The notes: generated from the letters alone by a model not told the origin. A stretch of DNA of 64,000 bases from an uncultured Bacilli bacterium (GCA_944363785.1 CALVVF010000007.1:1-64000), one strand, 5' to 3'; positions 20,102 to 29,645 are shown, counted from the first letter of the stretch. Numbers and translations are program-made.

Positions 20102-20314
20102 ATGAATTTAGATATTAGAAGTCACATAATCAATAACTTTAAAGGAGATGATATCCAAGTTTTAAAAGAAGCAATCGAAGAAAGTATCAAAAATAACGAT
20201 GAAATTACTCTACCTGGAATGGGTGTTTTTTTCGAATTAGTATGGCAAAAAGCAGATGATGACTTAAAAAATAAGATGTTAAAAATATTAGAAGAATGTG
20301 TAAAACAAAATTAA
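20102..20314 (+). CDS. sspI: small acid-soluble spore protein I
   Basis: 70 aa, matching SspI length. The blocks LDIRSHIINN, the conserved ITLPGMGVFFELVW and LKNKMLKILEECV align with Bacillus SspI (LPGLGVLFEVIW). SspI is a minor spore core protein. GAAAGGATG precedes the ATG. This gene is direct evidence that the organism is, or recently was, an endospore-former of the Bacilli type. Confidence 0.92.
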   Translation: MNLDIRSHIINNFKGDDIQVLKEAIEESIKNNDEITLPGMGVFFELVWQKADDDLKNKMLKILEECVKQN

Positions 20315-20335
20315 AAAGTATAAAATTTATTTATA

Positions 20336-20377
20336 CAAAAAGGCTGCCTCTCTTACATAAAGTAGGCAGTTTTTTTA
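20336..20377. terminator. bidirectional terminator sspI / SleB-like gene
   Basis: CTGCCT (20344-20349) and AGGCAG (20364-20369) stem with a T7 run on the plus strand and an A-rich flank giving T residues on the minus strand. Confidence 0.8.
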
Positions 20378-22336
20378 AGCGGATAAAGAATGTTTACTTT
20401 CTTCTTCAATCGTCTCTCCATAGACATCAAAAATCTGATTTATATCTGTTACTTGGGCAATGTCATAGGAATGAACACGATCTAATTTTTCTGCTAGATG
20501 ATGGTATTTGTTTCCTCCGGAGGTAAGTTGATATTTTTTTTCTCCTGAGGAAGAGTAATTAGAGCTACCAGCACTTTTAAATTCGACGTAATCATTGTTT
20601 CTAATTCCTCCGAAGAAGCAATCACGAGCGGCTTTTACTACTTCAGCATTATCAAAGGAATGACTACTAGCGGCTTTAGATGCGGCTGCTCTAACAGAAG
20701 AGTTTTGCCATACTACGAACTGTCCTTGTGTAGTAGCTACTTCTAACGGAGTATCTCCGCCCCAACCACCATCTTCACAGCGGTTAGCGATAACAGAAGC
20801 AACCCCTAAAGCATCTTCATAAGTTTTGTTGGATTCCGCATTAACGATCACAACTAATTTATAAAAATCTTCTTCACTCATCGGATAAGTAGTGTTTCCT
20901 GTTGTATAATGATAACCTTGTTGGATCGTATTTTGTTCATTAACTACTGTGGTTGGATGAGATAATGTACTAAAAGAAGCAGTAGAAGCATCATAAGATG
21001 ATTTAGTATCAGCAGTAACTACTTCTTGAGAAGATTCAGTAGAAGAATGAGCCATCTGTAAACTAGAATAATTATCATCTACCTTGGTTTCTTCTACTAC
21101 CGAATTCTCCCCTTTTCCTAAATTTTCTTCTTCATTAGATTTTATAAGTGGTTCGGTACTCACTACACTTTTAGCTGCCAAAGATACTTCCTCATCAACG
21201 GGTAAAGAATTACCACTAATTGTCGTATCTAAAGTACTCTCCGTAGTACTAAGCGTATCCGAAGTTGTTTCATCAAAACTTTCTTTAACATCAGCGATTT
21301 CAGAATCAAAAGTAGAACCATCTGGAGTAGATTTTTCTTCATTATCAGTAGTTGAAACCGTCTCTTTTAAAGTCGTTTCTACTGACGAAGATTCTTGCTT
21401 TTCATAATCAGCAACAGGAGATTGTTGTTTTGACGGTTCAGTATCTACTACCGGGTTGTCCACGTTTTCTACACCTGAAGAAGAAGTATCTTGAACGGTT
21501 GGATTTTCTACTACTTGAATTGGCATAGTGTTCGTTTCTGACTGTTCAGTTGCTTGCGTCTGCACAGTTTCGTCTGGTTGAGAATGAAGTAAATCTAAAT
21601 GACTACCCTCTTCTACCTCAGACTTAGTCGTATCAGTTTGTTCTTTAGAACCATCAAATGTCGTAGAGAAAAAAGAGTTTACTGAAGTATCTTCCTTAAT
21701 GGAATCTAAATTACTCTCTGTTCTACTAGTTTCTTGACTACCCAATACCTTGGCTATCAATTCTTCCGTTTCCGTTGGAGAAGAAACAGCAGAAGAAAAG
21801 GAAGGCTCAGAATGTTTTGGGGCTATTTCTGCTTCTATCCCAGGTTTATTCATAGCAAACAAAGGGAACTTTTCTAAAGTATGTAAAACAGCAGCTAAAG
21901 AAGCAGGAACAAGTACAGCAATTCCTACCCGAAGTGCCACTTTTTTTATTTTCTTTATTTTAGAAAATAAACTAGACTTACGATTGACTTTTAAATTTCT
22001 TACACCAGCTAATTGCTTCCTCCTGTTTTCTGATACTTTTCGATCCACAGCACTATAGAAAGAAGAAAATAACCTTTCTCCTTTAAAGGCATGATAATCT
22101 TCAATTTCTAAACTACCCATATTACGATAATTAGTCTGTAGACTTTTTCCATTATATTCTACTTTTTCTAACTCCGCCGTCGCAGCCCGAATAAATTTTT
22201 CTATTTTTTCTTCTTCAACAGTAAATTTCACTTCAGTCAATTTACCATGATTATAATAATGAACATATAAAATTGGGCGATAATTTTTCCTTTGTTTAAT
22301 TACTATTTTAACTTGATCATACTCTACAACACTCAC
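20375..22336 (-). CDS. membrane-anchored SleB-like cell-wall hydrolase
   Basis: About 653 aa in four parts. Residues 1-130 are cytoplasmic and charged with no recognised fold. A membrane helix lies at about 135-155. A 330-residue Ser/Thr/Glu/Val-rich low-complexity linker follows. The C-terminal 180 residues form a SleB/Hydrolase_2 domain (VIVNAES as the catalytic-glutamate region, ALGVASVIANR, QFVVW and CFFGG). The family contains lytic transglycosylases of spore cortex and vegetative wall. The start is uncertain: GTG at 22336 has the best spacing to AGGAGTGA, while an ATG lies at 22345. Confidence 0.85.
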   Translation of the reverse strand: MSVVEYDQVKIVIKQRKNYRPILYVHYYNHGKLTEVKFTVEEEKIEKFIRAATAELEKVEYNGKSLQTNYRNMGSLEIEDYHAFKGERLFSSFYSAVDRKVSENRRKQLAGVRNLKVNRKSSLFSKIKKIKKVALRVGIAVLVPASLAAVLHTLEKFPLFAMNKPGIEAEIAPKHSEPSFSSAVSSPTETEELIAKVLGSQETSRTESNLDSIKEDTSVNSFFSTTFDGSKEQTDTTKSEVEEGSHLDLLHSQPDETVQTQATEQSETNTMPIQVVENPTVQDTSSSGVENVDNPVVDTEPSKQQSPVADYEKQESSSVETTLKETVSTTDNEEKSTPDGSTFDSEIADVKESFDETTSDTLSTTESTLDTTISGNSLPVDEEVSLAAKSVVSTEPLIKSNEEENLGKGENSVVEETKVDDNYSSLQMAHSSTESSQEVVTADTKSSYDASTASFSTLSHPTTVVNEQNTIQQGYHYTTGNTTYPMSEEDFYKLVVIVNAESNKTYEDALGVASVIANRCEDGGWGGDTPLEVATTQGQFVVWQNSSVRAAASKAASSHSFDNAEVVKAARDCFFGGIRNNDYVEFKSAGSSNYSSSGEKKYQLTSGGNKYHHLAEKLDRVHSYDIAQVTDINQIFDVYGETIEEESKHSLSA

Positions 22337-22396
22337 GTTGATCATCACTCCTATTATTATATTGATTTAATTATAACATAACTATGCAAATTATAC

Positions 22397-22425
22397 TTGA
22401 CTTTTTTATTCAATCATTGTACAAT
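22397..22425 (+). promoter_or_regulatory. tRNA-Arg promoter
   Basis: TTGACT (22397-22402), 17-base spacer, TACAAT (22420-22425), 20 bases before the mature tRNA. Confidence 0.75.
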
Positions 22426-22445
22426 TTAAGTGTTCATGAAAAAAT

Positions 22446-22522
<77 letters not shown>

Positions 22523-22531
22523 TAAGAACCA

Positions 22532-22559
22532 AAATACTGATATTATATCAGTATTTTTT
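22532..22559 (+). terminator. terminator after tRNA-Arg
   Basis: An 11-bp perfect stem (22532-22542 with 22546-22556), 3-base loop, T run. Confidence 0.9.
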
Positions 22560-22604
22560 CATTTCCGCAATATATTTCTATTTGAAACTTTTACTATAAA
22601 TACA

Positions 22605-22630
22605 AAGAAAAAAACTAAATTTACTTAGTT
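22605..22630 (-). terminator. terminator of gerM
   Basis: AACTAA and TTAGTT form a short 6-bp stem, followed on the minus strand by TTTTTTTC; it overlaps the gerM stop. Confidence 0.55.
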
Positions 22631-23575
22631 CTTTTCTTCATTTCTCTCTATCCTTTCAATTTCAACCCCATCTGCTTCTAATAAAACCGTATCTACATCA
22701 TAATTATCAAAAACAGAATAAGCAATACTATAAGAAACCTCTTCTAAAACCTTATCTTGATTAAAAATACTATGATTAAAATTTAACAACATCAACTCAT
22801 CTTCAATTTGATAATCGATCAATTCCGTATCCTGGTCTAAAAAAGACATCAAACTACTTTCATAAATATAATTACTCGCTAAACTCTCAATAATAATATC
22901 GATCTTTTCACGATCATCATTCATATAACGAGTAACAGGAACATAATAATTCTCATCATCAATCTGATCGATATAATAAAGAGTCACTTTTTGAATACTG
23001 TTTCGATGATCAATATCGTATACCTTATTAATCCCAAAGTCTTTATCGATAACTTCTGGGATTTTTTTCTTACTGTTTGGTAATTCTTGAACTAATGTCC
23101 CCTCAATCTTTAAAGTTACGCCTTCTATCTCTTCTAAATTTAAAATACTATAAACAATTCCTTCAACGACTCTTTCTTCTAAATCAGGTATACCTTGAAA
23201 TAATTCTTTAGAAAAATCTAATGTCGCAATATGATCAGTAATACTTACTTGATTTAACTTTGTATTAGCAGGAATAATTCCACTTAAACCAACTGGCAAC
23301 TTCTCACTCTTTTTAATCGTTAAATAGTCGATAATTCCTCGGATCTTTCCTTCCAATGTTTCTGACTCTAATAAAACATTCGTCTTCACTAAATAATGAT
23401 TTGGTCCTAACAAATAAATTTCATTTGTTCCCAAAGAAACAACATATTCAACATCTAAATCGACATCCAGATAATCACGATTATTGATCTTTTCCGGTAT
23501 AATATAAATGGCAAATAACGTAAAAAGTGTAAAAGTAGTAACCAAAATTTTTCTTAGTGCCTTTCTAAAGAGCAT
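22625..23575 (-). CDS. gerM: GerM-like spore protein with two GerMN domains
   Basis: 316 aa. An N-terminal membrane helix (about 8-26, no lipobox cysteine) is followed by two GerMN repeats. The first (about 70-165) contains LPVGLSGIIPANTKLNQV and ATLDFSKELF; the second (about 190-310) contains VTRYMNDDREKI and LLNFNHSIF. In Bacillus GerM is needed for sporulation and germination and is a lipoprotein in the engulfment complex; here it appears to be anchored by a helix. It lies just downstream of gerE. Confidence 0.88.
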   Translation of the reverse strand: MLFRKALRKILVTTFTLFTLFAIYIIPEKINNRDYLDVDLDVEYVVSLGTNEIYLLGPNHYLVKTNVLLESETLEGKIRGIIDYLTIKKSEKLPVGLSGIIPANTKLNQVSITDHIATLDFSKELFQGIPDLEERVVEGIVYSILNLEEIEGVTLKIEGTLVQELPNSKKKIPEVIDKDFGINKVYDIDHRNSIQKVTLYYIDQIDDENYYVPVTRYMNDDREKIDIIIESLASNYIYESSLMSFLDQDTELIDYQIEDELMLLNFNHSIFNQDKVLEEVSYSIAYSVFDNYDVDTVLLEADGVEIERIERNEEKN

Positions 23576-23672
23576 ATAATCACCCTAATAAATATTATGA
23601 AATAGATAATAATTTAGGACAAAAGAATTTTATTTTCTTTCTATCTTCATACCCTTCCCAAATTTAGTATAT

Positions 23673-23733
23673 TAAAAAAGCACATATCTCATATGTACTT
23701 TTTCCTTTTAAAAAAGATAAACATCGGTTTATC
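23673..23733 (-). terminator. tandem terminators after gerE
   Basis: Two hairpins follow on the minus strand: GATAAAC/GTTTATC (23716-23733) with a T6 run, then GTACATAT/ATATGTGC (23680-23698) with another T6 run. The first overlaps the gerE stop. Confidence 0.8.
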
Positions 23734-23941
23734 CTAATAAACTAATTTCTTTCAACCGCAACAATTCCACTAAAGCACCAGAGCGTCCCACTACGCCAAG
23801 TTTTTGAATTACATTTGAAATATGGTTTCGTACTGTTTTTTCACTAATGTTCAATTCTACGGCTATCTCTTTAGTTGTCTTATTTAAAAGCAATAAAGAG
23901 AAAACTTCTTGTTCTCTATTGGTTAAAATTTTTGTACTCAC
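23729..23941 (-). CDS. gerE: spore coat transcription regulator GerE
   Basis: 70 aa, a stand-alone LuxR-type HTH without a receiver domain, exactly the GerE architecture. The blocks LTNREQEVFSLL, KTTKEIAVELNISEKTVRNHI and QKLGVVGRS match GerE very closely. It binds DNA and controls late sigma-K coat genes in the mother cell. The start codon is GTG after GGAG. A minus-strand CATAAAATA (23982-23990) resembles the sigma-K -10 box, but no well-placed -35 AC is seen. Confidence 0.93.
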   Translation of the reverse strand: MSTKILTNREQEVFSLLLLNKTTKEIAVELNISEKTVRNHISNVIQKLGVVGRSGALVELLRLKEISLLG

Positions 23942-24021
23942 ACTTTCACTCCTTCTATTTAATACACATAATTACTCATAGTATTTTATGTAATTAATGA
24001 TTAAATAGATAGTGAATATGC

Positions 24022-24543
24022 CTATTTTTCAAATTTTACTGTAACATAAACTTTCTCCGTAAATTCCTCTTGAACACTCTTCATAATCTGGTTAGCTAAA
24101 CTACTATCATGATCTTTTTTTATCGCTACTACTTTGACTTCATTATTATCTATCTTAACAAAATTATCTAAGGAGAACTTTTCTTTTATCTTCTCTTCTA
24201 ATGCTTCTTCTTTGCCTTTGATATCTGTCAAATACTTAATTTGTTCATAGGCAGTATTTTTCTCTTCAGCAGTAGCTTCTTCATTAGTTAGTGTAGCCCG
24301 TAAATCCGTCATCATCTCTTCTCGTTCTTCTTCTAAAGAAACACGCATCGCAACTAAGACTTCACTTTCCGTAATGTTTACTTCCACATCGGTATCTTCT
24401 CCATCAGCTTCTCCACTTGTTTTTTCTGTATAATCACTATTATTCGTTAATAATAACTCATTTGGCATCGTAATATAATAAACACTTAATACCAAAATTA
24501 AACTAAATAAAGTCAAAAACCATAAACTTTGTTTATTGATCAT
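24022..24543 (-). CDS. spoIIIAH: stage III sporulation protein SpoIIIAH-like
   Basis: About 173 aa. It starts MINKQSLWFLTLFSLI and has VLSVYYITMP, the hallmark N-terminal helix of SpoIIIAH. An acidic linker precedes the C-terminal YscJ/FliF-like ring domain (about 75-173, KVVAIKKDHDSSLANQIMK). SpoIIIAH is the mother-cell half of the SpoIIQ-SpoIIIAH channel around the forespore. The rest of the spoIIIA operon is not here, so the gene has been separated from its usual cluster. The ATG at 24543 is spaced eight bases from GGAG. Confidence 0.88.
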   Translation of the reverse strand: MINKQSLWFLTLFSLILVLSVYYITMPNELLLTNNSDYTEKTSGEADGEDTDVEVNITESEVLVAMRVSLEEEREEMMTDLRATLTNEEATAEEKNTAYEQIKYLTDIKGKEEALEEKIKEKFSLDNFVKIDNNEVKVVAIKKDHDSSLANQIMKSVQEEFTEKVYVTVKFEK

Positions 24544-24579
24544 ATTCATTTCTCCTTTTGATATACTCTATGAAGAAAT

Positions 24580-24611
24580 AAAAAAGAATATTCTTTTTAA
24601 CTGAATATTCT
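24580..24611 (-). terminator. terminator of efp
   Basis: AGAATATTC and GAATATTCT form a perfect 9-bp stem, 9-base loop, then a T run on the minus strand. Confidence 0.85.
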
Positions 24612-24634
24612 AATACTTATTTAATAATTATTTT

Positions 24635-25192
24635 TTATGCACGTGAAGAATACTTACCATCTTTCGTTGTTACTAAGATCTTTTCACCTTCACCAATAAA
24701 TAATGGTACTTTAATTACTAAACCATTCTCTAATGTTGCATCTTTCATCGCACCAGTAGAAGTATTTCCCTTTACAGCTGGTTCTGAATGAGCAACAGTA
24801 TATTCGATTTTATCAGGTAAAGAAATACCGATGATCTCGCCCTCATAAGAAGTAATACTTACTACTAAATTTTCTTTTAAATACTTAGCATCATCACCTA
24901 AACTAGAACGATCTAATTCAATTTGATCATATGTTTCCATATTCATGAAATAATAAGTATTTCCCATCTCATATAAGAATTGCATATCACGACGTTCAAT
25001 TCTTGCGGTTTCTACTTTAATTCCTGAGTTAAATGTTTTTTCGATTGTTGAACCTGTTCTTAAATTTTTTAACGTCGTACGAACAAAAGCTGCACCTTTA
25101 CCAGGCTTTACATGTTGGAATTCCATAACTTGATAAATATCATTATCTAATTTAATTGTAATTCCTGTTTTAAAATCATTAACATTAATCAA
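24635..25192 (-). CDS. efp: translation elongation factor P
   Basis: 185 aa, standard three-barrel EF-P. KPGKGAAFVRT contains the tip loop with the modifiable Lys, followed by TFNSGIKVETA, the DAKYLKENL region and the C-terminal GTSTGAMKDATLENG-type signature (NTSTGAMKDATLENG). It relieves stalling at polyproline. GGAGGGG precedes the ATG. Confidence 0.97.
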   Translation of the reverse strand: MINVNDFKTGITIKLDNDIYQVMEFQHVKPGKGAAFVRTTLKNLRTGSTIEKTFNSGIKVETARIERRDMQFLYEMGNTYYFMNMETYDQIELDRSSLGDDAKYLKENLVVSITSYEGEIIGISLPDKIEYTVAHSEPAVKGNTSTGAMKDATLENGLVIKVPLFIGEGEKILVTTKDGKYSSRA

Positions 25193-25208
25193 AAGAAGCC
25201 CCTCCTTC

Positions 25209-25376
25209 CTATTTTCGTTTAGTCATTGTTTTCCTCAGTGTCTTAGTTTTCCCTTGCTTTACTGATTGCGAAGCACGACGATTAGATTCTTTTGGATCCA
25301 TTCGGTACATAGAACCTTGTGCCTGTATTTCAATCAATTTTTTATAGTCTACCCAACACTGAAATTGTTCTAACAT
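25209..25376 (-). CDS. short basic protein between rpmG and efp
   Basis: A 55-aa frame starting MLEQFQCWVDYKKLIE and ending in a very basic tail (KTKTLRKTMTKRK). No family recognised. It is flanked at 16-17 bases by rpmG and efp in the same direction and preceded by GGGG, so it is likely translated. The basic tail suggests RNA or ribosome association, but this is only composition. Confidence 0.5.
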   Translation of the reverse strand: MLEQFQCWVDYKKLIEIQAQGSMYRMDPKESNRRASQSVKQGKTKTLRKTMTKRK

Positions 25377-25392
25377 TATCTATATTCACCCC

Positions 25393-25557
25393 TTATTTTT
25401 TTTCTTTATGTGTAGTGTGTTTACGACAATGTGCACAATATTTACGAATTTCTAAACGGTCTGGTGTATTCTTAACATTCTTACTAATTCTATAATTTTC
25501 ACGATTACACTCTGTACAAACTAAAGTTTTGTTTTGTCTATTACCAACTTTTGCCAT
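25393..25557 (-). CDS. rpmG: large ribosomal subunit protein bL33
   Basis: 54 aa, too short for usual gene-length cut-offs. [37 protein letters not shown] and CAHCRKHT show the zinc-binding CxxC pair version of L33. GGAGGG precedes the ATG. Confidence 0.95.
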   Translation of the reverse strand: MAKVGNRQNKTLVCTECNRENYRISKNVKNTPDRLEIRKYCAHCRKHTTHKEKK

Positions 25558-25657
25558 TTCCTTCCCTCCTTGTTTCCTATATGTATTCTATCAGAAAAGA
25601 AGAGAAAAAGCAAAACATTTTCATATCTTTTTACAATAAAACCAAAAAATTCTGTTT

Positions 25658-27673
25658 TTAAAGTTCCCCATAAAAATAATAATTAGAAATATAACGGGCA
25701 ATTCTACGATTAACATAGCTATGAAAATCAATTCCAGTTCCCGTATCTTCCACATCTGGTGAAGTAACAGTAATACTCATCTCAGGTTGTTCAAAAGGGG
25801 CATAACCAACAAAAGCATTAGAAACCGTCGCTGTATCGATTTTACCATCCTGATCGGTATCTATGAAACTCTCACTTGTTCCTGTTTTCCCAGCTGGATT
25901 AGGTGCATTTCCCATTACGTTTTTCCCAAGTCCGATCGTCATAACTGCTCGAAAGCCCTCTTGAATACGATTTAAATACTCTTCTTTTGTATCTACAGTA
26001 TTTAAAATAATCGGTTCTACTTCATAGGCAAGTTTACCTAAACCTTCTTTATTCGTTGGCTCATAGACCGCTTTTAACAAATGCGGTTGCAGTCTTTTCC
26101 CATCAGAAGCAATAGTCGTAATATACTGAGATAATTGAATGGGTGTATAAGTGTCGTATTGTCCGATAGCGTAATTAAGCAAGAATTCTGGTTTTTGACT
26201 AGTGCCAATATAGCCTAAACTTTCAATAGGTAAATCGATTCCTGTTTTGACACCAAGTCCGAAATCAGAAAAAGTTTTTCGATATATTTGAAAAGCCGTA
26301 GGATCGATCACCAAAGGTTCATTATAACGATAATTTCCCTTACCGACACGAATAGCTACTTTAAATTGATAAACATTAGACGACTCAGCTAAAGCAATAA
26401 TATCATTTAAAGATCCCACGCGATGAGAAGAACATTTAGCAGGAATCGACTTGATTTTAATACACTCATCCGTCATCACTTCTCCCATTTGTAGTACCCC
26501 AGTATTGTACCCAACTAACATCGAGGCTCCTTTGACCACACTGCCTGGTGCCATCGGATCAGTAAGCGCATAAGCAGAGATATCTATCCCTTTATAACCA
26601 TTTCCATCCTTGATAATTTGTCGACCGGACAAGGCTAATATTTCTCCTGTATTTGGTTCTTGAATAATCGCATAAGTCTTTGATAAATACCTAGTATTGG
26701 CTTCCTTTTTTGCTCGTATCAATTCCCGATCAATCAACTGATCAACCGCCATTTGTAAATCAATATCGATCGTAAGGACAATATCATTCCCACGAACCGC
26801 ATCACTTACTTTCTCTAATGAATGATTATCTATTCTTCGATACTTAGCCTTAGTCCCTTTTAATAAATACTCATATTGCTTCTCTAAATTACTAACCCCA
26901 ACGATATCGTTTAAGGCATACCCAGACTGTAAATAATAATCCTTATCTTCCTTAGGTACAGAATTAATACTTCCTAAAATACTACGTAAAGTATCTCCAT
27001 ATAGATACTCCCTCTCCCAAGTAATTTTCGTATTAAAACCAGACAAATATTCACTGTTTTCTGAAAAATATGAATACTCTTCATCCGTTACTCCTTCATC
27101 TTTAATCATCTTTTGTTCATAAGAATAGCCTCTATTCATCAAATAATATAAATAAGCTGCCTTCTTATCTACTTCTTGATAAACAGAAAGATCAGCATCT
27201 GTAATACGAGAAATCTTTAAACTTTCAATATCATTAGGAGTTAACTCTCTCCTTTTCAACTTTTCATACTCTTCGGCCGTAATTCTAGAAGAAGCTTCTT
27301 TCGCATGTTGAACCAACCAAAATTCTTTTAAATTACGTGTAGTTAGTTTCTCATAAGGTAAAGAAATCTTATCAATAACTTGGTAAGCAAGTTCAATTTC
27401 CTCTAAGCTACTTCGATCATCATCTTTTTGATAATAGATGACAGGAACCGATACATTATCGACCAACAACTTATAATTGCGATCATAAATTTTTCCCCGG
27501 GGTGCACTTTCTCCTTCGACAATAATTTCTGTTAAAGAAGCAAGCTTTTCTTGATAAACATCACGTTTAAAATAAATGGTTCTAACTAACGTAACTGCCA
27601 GTACTAAAAATAAAACTATGACCAAAATCTCTATCCACCAGATTCGCCTTTCAATTATCTTATCTTTTTTCAC
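25658..27673 (-). CDS. class B penicillin-binding protein (transpeptidase)
   Basis: 671 aa. N-terminal membrane helix (about 13-30), PBP dimerisation domain with APRGKIYDRN, then the transpeptidase domain with SVVK (catalytic Ser), SSN and KTGTSE. Cross-links peptidoglycan outside the membrane. No PASTA domain is present, so it fits the PBP2/MrdA or SpoVD-like group. No rodA/ftsW partner is adjacent, so elongation versus sporulation cannot be decided. The start is GTG at 27673 after GGTGAT. Confidence 0.93.
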   Translation of the reverse strand: MKKDKIIERRIWWIEILVIVLFLVLAVTLVRTIYFKRDVYQEKLASLTEIIVEGESAPRGKIYDRNYKLLVDNVSVPVIYYQKDDDRSSLEEIELAYQVIDKISLPYEKLTTRNLKEFWLVQHAKEASSRITAEEYEKLKRRELTPNDIESLKISRITDADLSVYQEVDKKAAYLYYLMNRGYSYEQKMIKDEGVTDEEYSYFSENSEYLSGFNTKITWEREYLYGDTLRSILGSINSVPKEDKDYYLQSGYALNDIVGVSNLEKQYEYLLKGTKAKYRRIDNHSLEKVSDAVRGNDIVLTIDIDLQMAVDQLIDRELIRAKKEANTRYLSKTYAIIQEPNTGEILALSGRQIIKDGNGYKGIDISAYALTDPMAPGSVVKGASMLVGYNTGVLQMGEVMTDECIKIKSIPAKCSSHRVGSLNDIIALAESSNVYQFKVAIRVGKGNYRYNEPLVIDPTAFQIYRKTFSDFGLGVKTGIDLPIESLGYIGTSQKPEFLLNYAIGQYDTYTPIQLSQYITTIASDGKRLQPHLLKAVYEPTNKEGLGKLAYEVEPIILNTVDTKEEYLNRIQEGFRAVMTIGLGKNVMGNAPNPAGKTGTSESFIDTDQDGKIDTATVSNAFVGYAPFEQPEMSITVTSPDVEDTGTGIDFHSYVNRRIARYISNYYFYGEL

Positions 27674-27742
27674 TTTATCACCATTTATAGTTTGTGACTA
27701 TTTAATAGAAAATTACATAAAATTTATTAGGTGATGAAAAAA

Positions 27743-28000
27743 ATGTATAAAATGCTGATCAAACAGTGGATACCAAAAATTCAAAAACAAGACATGGAAA
27801 ATTTTTTAAAAAAGAATAACTTTCCAGTATCGGATGAAGAACTGGATATTCTCTACTATTATTTAAAAAATAGATGGGAAGATGTCTATGAAGGGAAAAA
27901 AAGTGTTTTTCAAGAATTAAAAGCCAAGCTAAATCCTACCCTTTATCAAAATCTATATCAGTTATATATCGAAACGAAACAAAAACTAAATCTAAATTAG
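27743..28000 (+). CDS. DUF2624-like small protein beside nfo
   Basis: About 85 aa, helical and charged, with KQDMENFLKKNNFPVSDEEL and YLKNRWEDVY. Length, pattern and position opposite nfo resemble B. subtilis YqfT (DUF2624), which lies beside yqfS (nfo); this match is by eye and tentative. The ATG at 27743 has the best spacing to AGGTGA. Confidence 0.6.
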   Translation: MYKMLIKQWIPKIQKQDMENFLKKNNFPVSDEELDILYYYLKNRWEDVYEGKKSVFQELKAKLNPTLYQNLYQLYIETKQKLNLN

Positions 28001-28013
28001 TAACCAAAGGACA

Positions 28014-28040
28014 AAAAAAGATGTTTTCTCAAACATCTTT
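28014..28040. terminator. bidirectional terminator between DUF2624-like gene and nfo
   Basis: AAAGATGTTT and AAACATCTTT form a 10-bp stem with a 4-base loop and A-run/T flanks. Confidence 0.75.
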
Positions 28041-28925
28041 CTATTTCTGACTTTCTTCTTTTACTTGTTCTCGTAAGTTTGGGTTAAATTGTTGCTCTTT
28101 AATCATCGCAATTTCACAACGATAAGGTGCATATTCCCGATCGATATAAGGCGTTTCTAATATTTTAGGAACGTCACTTAAAAGTGGATGATAAACAACT
28201 CGTAATAGGGAATCAAAACCGATCGTTCCAAACCCAATATTCTCATGTCGATCTTTATGAGAAGCTAAAGGATTTTTACTATCGTTTACATGAACACAAC
28301 CGATCTTATCGATTCCGATGATCTGATCAAATTCAGCCAATACTTGATCAAAGTTTTCTACCGAATACCCCGCATCATTTAAATGACAAGTATCTAAACA
28401 TATACCGAGGCGATCATTTTCGTAAACACCATCTAGAATTGTCTTTAATTCTTGAAATGTCTTACCTAGTTCTGTTCCTTTTCCGGCCATTGTTTCTAAA
28501 AGGATTTTAGTCTTGCCTCGATATTCGATAAATACCGTATTTAATCCCTCGATAATATTATGTAATCCTTGTTCAATCCCAACACCTACATGACTACCTG
28601 GATGAAGGACCAAATAAGACATGCCAAGTTGATCACATCGTTTTAATTCTTCCGTTAAAAAACGAACACTAAATTCTAAATGATCACGATTAGCTAAATT
28701 AATAATATACGGTGCATGAACAATAACCTTTTCGCGATCTATATGATGAAGTTCCATCAAACGATAAGCTTCTGAGGTCAATTCATAAGAAATTTCACTA
28801 CGATTGGTATTCTGAGGAGCTCCAGTATAGAACATAAACGTATTAGCTCCATAGGAAATTGCTTCCTCTGTAGACTTTACCAATTGCTTATCCTTGTTAA
28901 AGGAAACATGACAACCGATTAACAT
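28041..28925 (-). CDS. nfo: deoxyribonuclease IV (AP endonuclease)
   Basis: About 294 aa. Nfo cleaves DNA 5' of abasic sites using three metal ions. IGCHVSF, VIVHAPYIINLA, LVLHPGSHVG, LLETMAGKG, GICLDTCHL, VHVNDSK and HENIGFG are the metal-ligand blocks in order. The ATG at 28925 is nine bases after AGGAG and directly follows the pilin gene. Nfo is used in spore DNA repair in Bacillus, fitting the spore context. Confidence 0.96.
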   Translation of the reverse strand: MLIGCHVSFNKDKQLVKSTEEAISYGANTFMFYTGAPQNTNRSEISYELTSEAYRLMELHHIDREKVIVHAPYIINLANRDHLEFSVRFLTEELKRCDQLGMSYLVLHPGSHVGVGIEQGLHNIIEGLNTVFIEYRGKTKILLETMAGKGTELGKTFQELKTILDGVYENDRLGICLDTCHLNDAGYSVENFDQVLAEFDQIIGIDKIGCVHVNDSKNPLASHKDRHENIGFGTIGFDSLLRVVYHPLLSDVPKILETPYIDREYAPYRCEIAMIKEQQFNPNLREQVKEESQK

Positions 28926-28937
28926 CTTATCCAACTC

Positions 28938-29537
28938 CTAACCACTACAACGTTCTCCACTATAAATCGTTACATCCCAGTCTTCAAGTTCACCAGATAC
29001 TTGTTTGGCTTGAACATCTTCTAATCCTTTAATCGTAGGAAGAGTTGTCTTTGCTCCATTTTCTATGCCACACAAAGATTGTACCGTTACTTCCATTCGG
29101 TTCTTCGCATTTTTGATGATGTCTTGACGACCAAATTCTCCTTCTTTCTTCATAGGAAGGGCATACCCATTCTTATCCTGAGAAGTAATATAATAACTGT
29201 ATTTTGGATCTTCGCCCGTACCAGAATTAACTACTGCCACATAACTTTTACTGTCTACCCATTCACTACCAAACGGAGAAGTGGTACTTCCTTTTTCAAG
29301 TGGTATAACATCAAAGGATAGAATGGTTACTTCATTCTTATCAAGTGGAGCTTGATACTCCCCAGAAATAATCAGTTTACGAGCACCATCCAAATATTCA
29401 TCCATGACAACAACATAAGATTCTTTCTTTGAATTAACGATATAATTAGAAACAGCTGGAACAGCAATAGAAAGTAATACACCTAATATCACAATAACAG
29501 CCAATAATTCGACCATAGTAAACCCATTTTTCTTCAT
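28938..29537 (-). CDS. type IV pilin-like protein, copy 1
   Basis: About 199 aa. The N-terminus MKKNGFTMVELLAVIVI is a class III (prepilin) signal, cut between G and F and carrying the Glu at mature position 5. An about 20-residue hydrophobic helix is followed by a soluble pilin domain that ends with two cysteines (SLCGIE, ERCSG). GGGGAG precedes the ATG. The most divergent of the four copies; it ends just before nfo without a terminator. Confidence 0.9.
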   Translation of the reverse strand: MKKNGFTMVELLAVIVILGVLLSIAVPAVSNYIVNSKKESYVVVMDEYLDGARKLIISGEYQAPLDKNEVTILSFDVIPLEKGSTTSPFGSEWVDSKSYVAVVNSGTGEDPKYSYYITSQDKNGYALPMKKEGEFGRQDIIKNAKNRMEVTVQSLCGIENGAKTTLPTIKGLEDVQAKQVSGELEDWDVTIYSGERCSG

Positions 29538-29592
29538 CAATATCTCCCCTATTCCTACATATAACTATAGCATAAACTTCTAAAAAAAGGAA

Positions 29593-29622
29593 GAAAAAAA
29601 CTACTATTCAACCGAACAGTAG
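29593..29622 (-). terminator. terminator of pilin copy 2
   Basis: CTACTGTTC and GAATAGTAG pair (one mismatch-type wobble) around GGTT, followed by T7 on the minus strand. Confidence 0.8.
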
Positions 29623-29645
29623 CTTCTTTTTTTATACTAAATTAA

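Noticed and set aside
21084-21407. Ser/Val-rich plus-strand open frame
   Set aside because: It is a shadow of the Ser/Thr-rich linker of the SleB-like protein on the other strand.
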